Below the pieces are notes generated by a model. The model saw only the letters and a program-made list of their open reading frames with translations. It ran no database searches and had not been told where the DNA came from. Of a DNA stretch of 64,000 nt, positions 1 through 11,480 are shown piece by piece. Every line of letters starts with the position of its first letter. Within the stretch, counting starts at the first letter, position 1. The position numbers were made by a program, and so were the translations under genes. The stretch covers positions 2,046,001 to 2,110,000 of the forward strand of contig JAGTXZ010000019.1 of assembly GCA_018398575.1 (NCBI GenBank), in the 5' to 3' direction. Origin of the DNA: Ampelomyces quisqualis (Eukaryota > Ascomycota > Dothideomycetes > Pleosporales > Phaeosphaeriaceae).

Positions 1-712
1 GCTAAGCAGAAGGAGGTCCCGGATTTCGTCGGTTCCGAAGTCCGACTACGAGACGACACCATGGGCACCGCCAACATCGCCATTGCCGTCGAAGGTGTTG
101 GCTGGAGCGATCCCGACTACTTCACCGCATTGGTCACACAAGCCATCATCGGTAACTGGGACCGCGCTATGGGCCAATCCGCATACCTCGGCAGCAAGCT
201 CAGTAACTTTATCTCACAAAACAATCTGGCCAACAGCTTCATGAGCTTTTCCACCAGCTACTCCGACACTGGGTGCGTCCAATTTCTGCAGCAAGGAAAG
301 GAAGATTGCTAACGAATCTAGTCTCTGGGGAATCTACCTCACCACCTCCAACGTGACACGAATTGACGACCTTGTCCACTTCACCCTGCGCGAATGGACC
401 CGCCTCGCCATGAACGTCACGTCGGCTGAAGTCGAGCGCGCCAAGGCCCAATTGAAGGCCTCTCTCCTGCTCGCCCTCGACAGCACCACCGCTGTTGCCG
501 AGGACATTGGCCGCCAAATCGTCACGACTGGCCGCAGATTATCACCCGAGGAGGTCGAGCGCGTTGTTGGTCAGATTAGCGAAAAGGATGTCATGAACTT
601 TGCAAAGACCAGGATTTGGGACAGGGACATTGCTGTCTCGGCCGTTGGACAGATCGAGGGTCTCTTGGATTACAACAGGATCAGAGGCGACATGACTCGA
701 ATGCTGTCATAA
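1..712 (+). CDS. MAS1: Mitochondrial processing peptidase beta subunit, C-terminal part (5' end outside window)
   Basis: This is the C-terminal part of the beta subunit of the matrix peptidase that removes presequences from imported mitochondrial proteins. Frame 1 is open from the first base. Exon 1 runs to 272, an intron occupies 273-321 (GTGCGT donor, CTAAC branch, TAG acceptor), and the last exon runs from 322 to the TAA at 710-712. The spliced reading joins ...SYSDTG to LWGIYLTTSNV. The segment covers the C-terminal M16 peptidase-like lobe, with the family-typical stretches GNWDRAMG, LLALDSTTAVAEDIGRQ and the terminus YNRIRGDMTRMLS. The zinc-binding HxxEH motif of this family lies in the N-terminal half and so falls outside the window. 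The alternative, a core-2 subunit of complex III, is less likely because of the strong MPP-beta-like C-terminus. Confidence 0.92.
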
Positions 713-2561
713 GCTTTGCATGTTAAGTCGTTGAAGAAGAGAGAGAGAGAAGGAAGTTGAGATTAGAGCTGTGAGCGTTGCAGCAAACACTGTATTTTGT
801 GTACACTTAGGCTGAATCTTATAGAGCAAGATTTCACATTCCATGCGCCTTGAGTTTGTTGTGAACATGGATACGACGAACCGGCCATGTCATAAACATG
901 ATTGCCCCTCTTTCAAACAACCCTTCGCTGTGATCTTGACGAATCGAATGCCATGGGATGATGTCGGCGCTCACACCCATTCGCCTCGAGCAACAGTCCA
1001 GAACACATGGCAGTCTACGGAGCCCACTGCCGTGCCCATGCCCATGCCCCCTCTAACAATCCAGCCCCCCCTTCCCCCCGCTCTCTCCCCAACACCAGCT
1101 AAGCGACCGTACCATTCTCCGTCTCCCCTCGCCGCCGCCTCTTACGGATGGATATACCCAGCACGAACGACACGAGCCGGAGACAGCGCAACGCAGAGCG
1201 GTAGTAGCGCGCTACCCTTTTTTTTTTCTTTTTTTTTTCTTTTTCTTCGCCTTCGCCTTCGCCTTCGCCTTCGCCTTCGCCCCGGTCACTGCGGCCATTC
1301 TGCGTGACGAGTGAGTCGTGACTAGCTATATCCCGAACGCCGCGGCCTGGGGAGTGCCTTTTATCCTGCAGTCCAAGCTCGTTGGCGGGGTGTTCAAGTG
1401 CTTGTTAGGGCGGGGGGGGGGAGTCGTGTCGACGGACACGGTCGACGGATACGGGCACGCAAGGTTGTGTTGTGGATGGTTGAATGGCGTGTCGTGCGCG
1501 TTGTCGTTGGACGGGATGAAGTAGTCTGTCTTTGCCCAACGGAAGATGTGATGCGGCGTCGGGTTGTCGCGCTGTGGTGTGCTTGGTAATTCTTAAACAT
1601 GGATTATTCAGGCTGTCGCTGAGGAGGAAAATCTAGCGGGGGAGGTATGGGGTGGGGAGACGGGGTGGGTCATTATTAGGCCTGATGTGTGTGTGCCGGG
1701 AACGGGGCAGGAATGGGATGGGTGTACCGGTAGATGGGATGCAGGTTTCGAGCAATCAATCTATAGGAACTTGTTGGGTGCGATTTCAGACTTGTGGCGG
1801 TATGAAGAGACACGGGATCCGCGGTGGGTCACCATGGGAGCGGATAGTTAGGAAGATCGTATAATGCATGTTATTGTTTATGACTTTTACTTAGTGGTTG
1901 TGGTCATACTTGGTTTGAGTTGCATAAACAGGATCTTTTGAGCATTCTGTTCGAGCCGTACATAGCTACCCGGCGCCGGAGTGTGCGCCCGACACCTAGC
2001 TATAGACTTTGTCATGCCGCAATGGGCGTGGTGTTTTCAGGGCGATAAATGTCAGATCGCCGCGATCGTGAAAGAATCAAAGTGTGGAAGAAGGCGCTCA
2101 ACACTGATGTTACCGAATGTGAAACGCCGTTATGATGCGCAAAACCGAAATCCCAGAAGGCCGAACGTTGCACAGAGACAAATGTGATTGCCGTGGTATA
2201 ACTTGGCTGAGTGGGCGGAATGATGACAATGGCTCGGCAAAGCCAGATCTAAGGAGAAGTATGTGAATGGAAAGGTGGGATGTGGTAAATGTGGTAAGAC
2301 AAAAGCAGTTGTGCTGAATCGAATAGAAGAGCAGGAACGCCGGGTATCCAAGCTGATGCCGCTATGCAACGCTTGTAAAGTCGATCGAGGTCGTTGTTGT
2401 GCATTGAAGGAGGCTGCCTCAATGTGTGAGACAATAGATTGTCCTACTGGGCGCGTGGCTTCGATGAGAAGATGCCGTCTGGGTGGGATGTCGACATGGT
2501 TGGCTCTGCGGACCAAAGAACTATGCCAGCAGTTTGGCTTGCGCGGATGAGGGTTTAGGTG
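713..2561. other. Intergenic region, no supported gene
   Basis: This holds the 3' flank of the MPP-beta gene and the 3' flank of the minus-strand SCOC-type gene. Several short open frames exist on both strands, but none has splice logic, a recognisable motif or a plausible composition. It contains long T runs and a hexanucleotide microsatellite near 1.25 kb, and a G-run near 1410-1420. Confidence 0.6.
1246..1281 (+). repeat. TTCGCC hexanucleotide microsatellite, 6 perfect units
   Basis: Six uninterrupted copies of TTCGCC follow directly after a 30-nt pyrimidine tract made almost wholly of T (about 1217-1245). The array is intergenic and its period of six makes it a likely length-polymorphic marker. 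Confidence 0.95.
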
Positions 2562-3255
2562 TTATTTGATAATGCGACCTTTGCCCTTGTTTTTCGCGGC
2601 CTTGCCTGCGCCGCTAGATGTGATCTTGCTTGTCTGCATAAGCTCACCAATATATCTACCCTCGTTAGTCATGTTCACGTAGGTGCGATGTCACCAAAAC
2701 GTACGATTGCAGGAAGCGGTTACCGCCCTCGAGCTTCTCGTGCTCGTTCTTTACGACTTCGACGCGGTCGACAATCTGCATCAGGCTAGCTTGAAGAGCT
2801 TTGGCTTGTCTGGTGGAACTGGTTAGAATGCATGTTCAATGGCCTTTGCTGCGACGATGACGTGGTATTTACGGCCGCCACGGAGGAGAGTGCAGCACGT
2901 CCAGGTAGAGGGACATGACTTACTCTATCAATGCCTGTCGCGCATCTTGGCCCATCTTCTCAATCTCCTCGCTGCTCCGTCTCGGGCTCATGGTCCTCGC
3001 ATCGCCGTCATCGTACTCCTCCTCTTTGAGCTCGATGTTGGGGCTGTCACGTGGTACTATGATGGTACCGCTCGACTTGCGACTGCCCAGGCGAGGTCGC
3101 GGGTGCAGGGTGGGATCGCCGTTGGCCTGGTCGTGTTCGCTCACGGACGAACCTGACGAGGTCGTAGACATGTCGTCGGGGTATGAAGGGCGTCGGTTGT
3201 CGTGCTCAGCAGCAGACGGGAAAGGCGTGATGGTGACCTGGGGCGTGACGGACAT
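2562..3255 (-). CDS. SCOC/UNC-69-type short coiled-coil protein (Slo1-like), three exons
   Basis: This is a predicted Golgi-associated coiled-coil protein. Animal SCOC and yeast Slo1 bind Arl-type small GTPases, and that role is inferred here from family membership. Exons on the minus strand are 3255-2924, 2809-2705 (or from 2818 with the upstream acceptor) and 2655-2562, with introns GTAAGT..AG and GTACGT..TAG. The N-terminal 110 residues are polar and Ser/Pro-rich, with an acidic patch. The C-terminal 65 residues carry the heptad-like coiled coil (LMQIVDRVEVVKNEHEKLEG, then NRFLQSYIGELMQTSK), which matches the SCOC pattern of a long helix followed by a YI.NLM-like end. The terminus is basic (KNKGKGRIIK). 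The predicted length is about 176 residues, longer than animal SCOC because of the N-terminal extension. Confidence 0.8.
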
Positions 3256-5712
3256 TGCACGAGGGTTTGCGGCTCTGTGGGTGTAGGAGCCGACGTTGGA
3301 GGCGGCAGACCGGCCGTTTTGATCAAGCGGGCAGTCGCCAAGCCGATGGACAGTGGGTGTGGTGGGTGAAGAAGGATGCTAGCCTGTCCCAGCGGGGCGA
3401 ATTAGGCCGGTTTGGGTTTCAGGGTCTCGGTAGGTGCGTGCAGAGAAGCCGATGCCCCTGCGTTTGTGGTGTTGGCGCGGGAGAGGCTGGCAGCTAATTG
3501 TAGCTGGGAGAATGTGAGATGAGGCGGGGGCCTTTCTGCCTTGGTCTTTGCGAGCGCAGTGCAGCAGAGCGATTTTGTCTACACAGTATGTACGGACTAC
3601 GGAGGACTGTATAAGCAGCCGTTGGGCCTCTTGGTGACTTGGTCTGCGGACAGTGGTGCAGATCCCAGCGCGTACATGGACAGTGGAGTCGCACGTCCAC
3701 CGCCGCGTTAGTGGCCGGGTGGACAGGGTGAAAAGCCGCGGGAGAAGTGATCGGCGCCGTGTCGCCCCCATCCGGCTGACATGACGTCTAACCACGCTGG
3801 CCCGCCGATCCGCAGCGTCTGCCCCACCGGATGACGTCATGCTGCCGATGGCTCCGCTGCGTCCCAACATGCTCGCGACGCCAACATGTTACATGGCACC
3901 CCCAAGCACGTGAGCCTCGTCCACTGAGCTGCATTCTTCGCGATATCTTCTGCGCTGGACGACTTCGCGCTCTGCACGTCATGTGTCGGGCACGCACACG
4001 TCAACATGTTCCCGCCGTGAGACCCTCGGGCGCCTGCAAGACGTCTCCCTCCCTCGTCTCACGAGTCACGCCCGTGGCTTACCACCTACACAGGTGCTGA
4101 TCTTTTCTTCTGCCTGCTTTTTTGTTTCGTCGCGGGCTCCCCTCCTCAATCATGCAAGATCGTCATCCGAGTTGGACCCTGCGCCGCGGGCCCCCTCGCG
4201 CGACGCGAGTGGCGCGCCACTGACCGTTGGAGCACACACCCGGTACCGCCGACGCCGCTTGTCCTCGTTGCCCGCCGGTTAGCGAAGAAGACGAAATTCT
4301 CTCGTCTAAGTGGCCGGCACCTGCGACCACCCACAGACTGTCCACAGTCCGTCCTACTGTATAATACATTTTGTGGATCCAATTCGCCAAGTCTCACATC
4401 CAGCGTCATGCAAGAACAGTTACATCGCCCCACTTGCTGGGAATGACCCAACGTATCGTGATCAAACTAGCTCACAATTCCGTTGCGCCTTCTCTCAACG
4501 TCGGCAAGCTCCACGCGTGCGTGTGTGGGGTAAAGCACCTCGATCCATGAATAACTTGCACTTCACCGTGGCAGGCGGTACCTGAGATAGAACAAGGGGT
4601 GCCCCAGTTTGACTGCATCGGCCCGAAATAATTCAGGTCACGCCTCATGTGTATATTTGACTGGCTCCGGTTCTATTTCTCGGTCAGTAAATGTGGTAGG
4701 TCACGGGTGGAGTGCGTGACCGTTGACGTCTGATAGTTGGTACGAAGTTGGGCCGTATTATGGCTATGGTTACCACGCATATAAATTTACAAAGGCGTGG
4801 AACGGTCGAAGTAAGGCCGTCAATAGTCTCCTGCGTACGTAGACCCTTGGAAATGATTTATGGAGAACGGAGAAAGATCCGACATTGTGAAGCATGGAAT
4901 GGTTTGAGCCCTGCAGTCATTACTGAAAATGTGCTAATACACGCCGCCGGACTTGCGACTGGAAACTGCTACAAAATGTGGCACTCGAAAGAATTTGGCT
5001 TTCTGAGTCGTTGGAGGACATTGGCCAACACTTTATGAAGTTGGCATACATGGCAAGACGACACTCAAACGCCATGAGTCATGACCCTGCCAATACCGCC
5101 TATGTACAGATGACCTGCCAGTCCCTCCTCAAAGGTCGTTCTGTTATCCTCCTAAAATAGTCACTTCCATCTCTACCTTGTCCTTGTGAGGTGCCCACAA
5201 GGGTTGCCAGTAAGTAGATGCGCGAGCGTGTCGGGCATATCTGCGAACTACGTTTACACAATTTCTCTACGCTGCAGGGACCTGTCGACAATGCGCATTT
5301 CCCGCCATCAATCAATCTATGGTGTACGGAGTAACACTCTGTAGTCTGTACATTTGCAACCTGTGAGACGCGCCTCTTTGTTTTTGGCACCTGGGGGCTT
5401 CAATGCACATTGGCCGCAAAGACTTTGGTGTATTGCATTGTGCTCATCACCCATACCTCTACCCAAAGACTCAAGCCCTATCCCATGGGAGAGCGGAACC
5501 TCACTCCGCTGCCGTTCATGCTTCTGCCAAGGTGACTGGTTTTGCTGATGGCGTCACAGTTGTCTGCTAGCGCTTGGCCTGTGCGAGTCACAAACAATCA
5601 ACAGTTGCACCGGCTCGTTCAGAGATGCAACCAGTGACTCGATTTGCACGTGTCGAGTTGTTATTGTCGTTGCTTGGTATCTCTGCGTCGGGTGTGTTTA
5701 GATATCGCAAGT
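3256..5712. other. Intergenic region of 2.4 kb, no supported gene
   Basis: This region contains the promoter side of the minus-strand SCOC-type gene and of the plus-strand acid phosphatase. I see no convincing coding signal; the open frames are short and of random-looking composition. A perfect TGACGTCA palindrome (CRE/ATF-type) lies at 3832-3839 and a TACGGAGTA motif at about 5325. Several similar CAACATG words occur between 3865 and 4010, of unknown meaning. Confidence 0.55.
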
Positions 5713-7693
5713 ATGCTTACAGGGATAGTTGCGCTTGCTTTGCAGGCGTTGAACGCTTTCAATCCGACCAAATCTGGTAGGTTAACGCTCTAAAAATTTA
5801 CATTTACAATTCACTGTTCATGAAAGCTATGCTAATGAACACAAGTTCGGATTGATGCCCAGGCGCCCTTTTTGGGTGAACAAGACGTCGCGAAGCGTAT
5901 GTAGCAGCACAGCCATAGCTCTGACAAGATCAAGTTTTCATGAATCTCCAGCTACACCCACGACAAGATCAACAGGTTTGCCAGACTACTTTATAACAGA
6001 CGATGGGCACTTCGCCGGTAAGCTATGATCGCTTTCGATAACCTTGTCGCGTCTCACCCATCGCAGGCCCCACGCAGACTGGCGACGCGCCTTATATGGC
6101 GCAAACCAATCTAGCACCCTTCGCAGGCGTTTCATACGTACCAAACACACCTTTAGAGACCCAAATGCCAATCGCTGGAAATGTTCATAACGCCAACATC
6201 TTTCAACGCCTGGGCATCCTCAGTCCGTACTTCCCCAATCCGCGTGGCTTTGGCGTTGACGAGTACGCCATCCCTACTGGATCTAATGTGACATGGCTCA
6301 ATATGGTCCACCGTCATGGCAGCCGCTATCCCGAAGTCCGTGGAGACGCAGCTGAACGCACTCTTGGTCTCAAGTTGGCTGCAGCAGAGGGGAAATTTGT
6401 AGGACACGGACCGCTCGCTTTCTTAAACGATTGGAAGTTCATGCTTGGTGCTGAGATCCTGGTGCCGAATGGTAAGGCAGAGTTGTTCCAATCTGGAACG
6501 CTGCACTATTATCAATATGGCCATCTGTACCCGAACAATGGCAGTAAGATCGTTGTCCGAAGCACGACCCAGAGGCGTATGTACGAGTCTGCCGAGTACT
6601 TCCTTGCTGGATTTTTTGGGCTTGGCTGGACGCAGAATGCTACATTGGAATTGGCGATTGAGTGGCCCGGCTACAACAATACGCTGGCTGGATATAAGCA
6701 GTGCAACCACACTGGCTGGGAGATGGCCAGAGGAGGTAAGCACTTGGAAGGCTGATGTTCGATTGTGGTGCTTACGAGGGCAGCACTGAATGAATGGATT
6801 GATGTGTATCTTCAGGACGCTTACAAGCGAATTCGAGGGAACCTTACTGGCGACCTCGACTGGACTCTGAGCGATACATGTAGGTCGTTATCGAAGCATA
6901 TGGTCCGCCGCTAACAATTTCAAGATAATGCGCAAGCACTCTGCGCGTACGAAACAGTTGGTCTCGGTTTCTCCCACTTCTGCGGCCTTTTCACCTACGA
7001 GGAGTGGGAAGGCTACGAATACGCGCTTGATATTGCGTTCTCAGCGGGCACTGCATTTTCATCACCTGTGGGACGAGCGATTGGCGTTGGTAAGCATCTG
7101 TGTTCTCTGTGCTGCATCTTGCTTAACATACCTCAGGCTACGTCCAGGAAGTCCTAGCCCGCATGCAACACCATGTAATCACAGACCCCACGGCCCAGAT
7201 CAACACAACGCTCGACAATAACACCATCACTTTCCCTGTAGATCAGAATATCAACTTGGATTTCAGCCACGATACAAACATCATCAGCATCCTCGTTGCA
7301 TTCGGACTCACGCAGTTTGCAGACTACCTCCCTACCTCGCAGATCAAGCAAGATCGCGAATTTATCATGTCGTACCTCGAGCCCTTTGCTGGTCGCCTAG
7401 ACATCGAGATCATCAAGGCACCGGCGCCTGTAAATCCTAACAGATCGGACGAGAAGTTGTACCTCGATGGAGAGCCCACAAGCTACGTGCACTTTACCCT
7501 GAACCAGCGCACCATTCCGTTAGGCAAGAGCCACAAGGCATGCGGCAATCGAGATGATGGATGGTGCGAGATGGATGCATTCCTTGAACTAATGGAGAAA
7601 CAGGTCGAAATTGCGGATTACCACTTTGCATGCTTTGGGGATTACGAAACGCCTGCGTACGGCGATATCAAAAATGGGCACCCGAATAGGTAG
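5713..7693 (+). CDS. Secreted histidine acid phosphatase (phytase-like), seven exons
   Basis: This is an extracellular phosphomonoesterase of the branch-2 histidine phosphatase family, probably acting on phytate or other organic phosphates. Exons are 5713-5776, 5846-5896, 5976-6017, 6067-6735, 6784-6879, 6925-7089 and 7137-7693; all junctions keep frame and give 547 residues. The first exon encodes a signal peptide (MLTGIVALALQALNA, then FNPTKS). The catalytic RHGxRxP motif (R135-H136) sits in MVHRHGSRYP, and the C-terminal HD proton donor (H407-D408) in FSHDTN. Other family blocks are FAGPTQTG, QLGILSPYFPNP-like spacing before the active site, and CGLFTYEEWEGYEY. Several N-glycosylation sequons are present. 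A start at the ATG at 6096 would omit the signal peptide and the first three exons. Phytase versus general acid phosphatase cannot be decided from sequence alone. Confidence 0.9.
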
Positions 7694-8778
7694 CCTGATG
7701 GATACCTGTGATTCCACGGCGAGCATGTACATATCATGGGGTGGCGTGGTGGCTTCACCACAGATTCCTTGTGAAATGAACCAGTTCCATGCCCTGAGAA
7801 TACCCAACCCTCCCCAAAAAGCTGGTAGCACAGTAATAGCTACATATCCCTTTACTGTAAACGATGATATACATTACAAGGTAATCATCTTTTCATACCT
7901 ATCCATCAACCCCACCACAACACCCAACTACCTTCACCCTACCCCCCCCCGAGAAAAAAAAACAATCCCATCATCAACCACACCGGTAGCTCCACATCCT
8001 CCTCCCACCACCCACAAGTCGCACAGCACACAATACTCTGCTACATCCCCCCCAACAAAAAACCCAACCCATCTCAATCTCCTCGCCCCTCCCCTCCCCT
8101 ACAACCTAAACCCACATGTCATCTACTGCATCTAACCCCCTCACCCCTGGAGATCCCCCGCTCTCCATCATCAATCGTTCTTATCCCCCCCCCTCTTCCA
8201 TAATCCCCATCTCTCTCCGTTCCCGCGCCCAATTCTCCCATCGACGAACTTCATCCCACGCCGTAGAAGAAAGTAAGTTAGCCTGGACGCACATGCGGAT
8301 ATGTGGGATAGTGGGGGGGGGAGATGATCTAATCTATAGCACGCAGACATGTTAGGGTTTGTGTGGGGGGTGGGGGAAGGGCCTGGTGGAAGAGAGTTTT
8401 TTTAGTCCGAGGGTAGAGGGGGCGTGGAGTTGAGATGATGTGTTGGAGGGGGTGGTGGTGGGTGGGCATGCAGGAGTGAGGAAGGAGTGTTTGGGTGGGG
8501 TTGGATGTGGTGGTGGTGTGGCTACTGCTGGAGGATAGAGGGTATGTTGTTCAGGGAAAGGTATGATGGGGTGATAGTGTCTGGAGAATACGTGGTGGTT
8601 TGTGAAGAGTGAATGTGGGATGGAAAGGGATTGACGGGAGACGGGAAGGATGTGGTTGATACGTGTACTGTGGATGTTGCTAGATGGAACTTTTGACTAT
8701 GGTATCACGCTTATCCAAATGTTTCTCAGTCCATTTTTGTCTGCACACGCATAATCTAGACCGTCTCCTGTTTGGTAC
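7694..8778. other. Intergenic region with a strong strand-composition switch
   Basis: This is the gap between the 3' ends of the acid phosphatase and Dus3 genes. The plus strand is very C-rich from about 7900 to 8240, with runs of C near 7945 and 8185, and then turns abruptly G/T-rich from about 8300 to 8660. An open frame at 8116-8355 starts MSSTASNPLTPGDPP and runs into a GTAAGT donor-like site near 8273, so it could be a first exon, but I cannot find a following exon before the oppositely oriented Dus3 gene. Confidence 0.5.
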
Positions 8779-11071
8779 TCATCCCTCTGCTTCGATTTCG
8801 TACGCGTTTGATTTGTGCTTGGGCTCGAAACGGAAAGAGTCGGGCGCTTTTCCGAGGAACATCTCACTGCGCTAGAGTTAGTTCAAGATCACACAATGTT
8901 TCGCAGTGAATTTACTGACCTTAGCTTGATCCAGTCTAGGTAATGCTCACTCGCCATCAGCGTCTCCAGATCATTTCTGCCGCGGAATCTTGGTGGCCGG
9001 TCTTGAATGTTGGGAGGTAGATGCTCGAGTAGGCCGATAGGAACGTAGCGGTGCGCGAAGCTGAGCCACTCGAGTAAAAAGCGACGTGTCGTTCCGATGC
9101 CGAGCTCGTCTGATCCCCAGGTTTGCAGTCCGTACTTTGCGAATTTCTCAATGTAGGCGAGGCGTTCGGTGGCAGATTTATCGAGGTATTGGCCTTTTTC
9201 AATCTCCTCGAAAATCCAGGGCTTGATCAATGCGCCGCGACCAATCATGACGGAGTCGACCTTTGCGTTGTCCATGTGGTTGTAGTAGTCTTCGTGTGAA
9301 TAGCAGTCGCCGTTGCCGACAAAGTAGACGTGTCCGCCGTTGGCTTGGTCGCGAGGATCTGCCTCCGCAGCTGTGTCCACCTGTGCATCCCTCTCTTTCT
9401 TCAATCTGCTGATCAACGACGAGCACTCAGCGATGTATGACCAATCCGCGCTCCTTGAATAACGCTGCTGCTTGCTCCTGCCATGGAGTGTGATGGCGGC
9501 GATGCCCGAGGTACCCTTGCCCGACTCAACGGCCTCGTAGCCCCCAAGTACCAGTCGCTTGATCAGCTTCTGCGCAGTTGGGTGACCATCCTTTGTGCCC
9601 ATGCGAACTTTGACTGTGATGGGGACCTCCTTCGACACGTAGTTCATGCCGCGGAGAATATTCTCCAGCTTGGCCTCGCTGTCGAGCAGTGCAGAACCAC
9701 TTCCTTTCTCGCATACAAGGTTAATAGGACAACCACAGTTGAGATCAATGGCGCGTAGCTTCGGGCAGTTGTCCGTCAGGACCTCGACCGTCTTGTTTGC
9801 TAGCCACGGCTTGTTAGCAGCTATCTGAGCCCCAAATCTTAGATCTGCTGCATTTTCATAGCCTTGCACAACTGTACCCTTGCTCTGGAACTTGGGTGCA
9901 GCGATTTCGGACTCGTGTGCTTTCATGAGCGCCCACTCACCCCTCTCGCCTTGAACCAGAGGCAGGCCCATGGCCATCTCGCTCCAGGTGACTTGACAAC
10001 CGAGATCAACGCAGAGACGGCGGTAGGGCATGTTGCCTTGAGTGGTCAGAGGCGCGAGGACGGGCGTCTCTGGTCCATAGTACAACCGGCGCTTTTCCGA
10101 GGGTCTGAAGGGTGCCTCGACGTACTCAGCTCTCCGAGCTTCCTTCTCCTCTTTGAGGGCTTCAGTGTCGCCATGATTGTTATCAAACAGGTCCCGCTCG
10201 GCGTCTTTGTTAGAATTGATCCACTCGAGGTACTGGTCTGAACGTGGGGTTCCGATCTTCCTTCTTGACAGGTTGAACCTGACGTCCTTGGAAAGCACGT
10301 TGACCACCTCGACTTCATTGTCCTCGAGATCCGTAATCTGTGCCTTTCGCTCTGCATCTTCGCATAGCACTAGCTCTGGCCGACCGTCTTCCGTGGTCCG
10401 CTCTTTGGAATGGCTGCCAGCGAAACGGCATTTCCAACCCAAATGACAAAATCCTTTGACCTCGTGGATCGGGCATTGGCCCCTGAAAGTCGCTAGATCC
10501 TCTCGCCGGCCCTCTTTCAGGTACTTGCGGAGATCGTGCTCGAATTTGCACTTGGCGCCGAACTTGCACTCGGCAGGTGAGAATTCGTTGTACAATGCCC
10601 GAGTACTGCACAGTGGCAGTTTGTCGTGCGAGCTTCCAAAGGTCCGGCTCTTGTTCTGACCTTTTTGCTTCTTGTCGTTCTTGTTGTTCTTGCCCTTGCG
10701 GGGACCGTCGCGAGAATCACCTGCTTTGTGGCGGGTGTCTGCAGCTTCTGCAGCGTCATCATCTACACCCTCACTCTTGATCTCTGTCTTGTTATCGCTC
10801 GGATTGATGATGTACCTGTTGGGATTAGTGATTGGGCGTCATTATGATGTTGTGCACCTCACTCTGCCTTGATTGGCGCAACACCCTTCTGTCGCTTCAC
10901 AGGACAGTCGGCCATTTCCACGTCTTGGCTACCACCTCGTGCTCGCTTTTTGTCGCTTGAAGGTTCGGTGTTGCCGTTGGCTGTGGTGTTGCCACTTTCT
11001 GGGCCATTGGTTCCGCTGGCTGCGCTGAGCACAGGCCCGTCGACGGCGATTTGATTACCTTCACCTGCCAT
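8779..11071 (-). CDS. dus3: tRNA-dihydrouridine(47) synthase, Dus3 type, three exons
   Basis: This is an FMN-dependent enzyme that reduces uridine 47 in the tRNA variable loop to dihydrouridine using NADPH. Exons on the minus strand are 11071-10863, 10815-8920 and 8866-8779; phases agree and give 730 residues. The N-terminal third is low-complexity with basic stretches, followed by two CCCH-type zinc fingers (ECKFGAKCKFEHD and CPIHEVKGFCHLGWKCRF) characteristic of Dus3. The TIM-barrel Dus domain begins at APLTTQGNMPYRRLC. The catalytic cysteine is in DLNCGCPINLVCEKGSGSAL and the FMN phosphate loop in YFVGNGDCYS and SVMIGRGAL. The last exon supplies the conserved end SEMFLGKAPDSF through KSNAYEIEAEG, which is lost if the second intron is read through. 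I chose the ATG at 11071; a GTG lies further upstream in frame. Confidence 0.95.
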
Positions 11072-11480
11072 GTTCACAGTGATTCTAGAAATACCAGATT
11101 GAGGCGTGCCCACAGCTGGTGACTGCACAGGTCAGTCTACACAGTAGAGCGGCTCGAGCTGTATCTGGATTTGTGTATCTTAGTTGCTGCTAGCCCGCTT
11201 TGGCTAGATCACGATGAGGGCGCTCGAGCCACAGGCGAAGCGTGACGTATTTGTTCACAAACTAGCTGTGGCTCCTGTCCAGGCGTAGTATCTGTTCCCA
11301 CTTGCCGCACTGCTTTGCTTACAGTACTGCTCGTCCCTCCTCCTCACTCTTCCACTCACTGTCAAATCAAGCAACCCCCTTTTTTCAGACAGCTCACCTC
11401 AGTCCGTGTGTTGTTCTCTCTCAACCCCGCCCGCACATCAACACCAGCTCGTCTCACAAGGCTACAGCAAAGCAGCCAAC
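11072..11480. promoter_or_regulatory. Divergent promoter region between Dus3 and BAP31-type genes
   Basis: About 410 bp separate the two start codons. The side proximal to 11481 is pyrimidine-rich (CTCACTTCC, CTCTCTCAACC), which is common just upstream of fungal start codons. No specific operator is recognised. Confidence 0.5.

Noticed and set aside
843..1307. 154-residue open frame crossing the TTCGCC repeat
   Set aside because: Its coding appearance is produced by the low-complexity T tract and hexamer repeat; no other support.
2263..2550. Cys-rich 95-residue plus-strand frame resembling a zinc-binding protein
   Set aside because: Cysteine spacing fits no known finger, and it lies antisense to the 3' flank of the SCOC-type gene.
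3832..3839. TGACGTCA palindrome (also at 53825-53832) as a shared regulatory signal
   Set aside because: About one copy of any 8-bp palindrome is expected in 64 kb, so two copies without conserved context are not evidence of common control.
3379..3870. 163-residue minus-strand open frame
   Set aside because: Arg/Ser-rich random-looking composition, no domain, no splice partners, and it lies in a promoter-like region.
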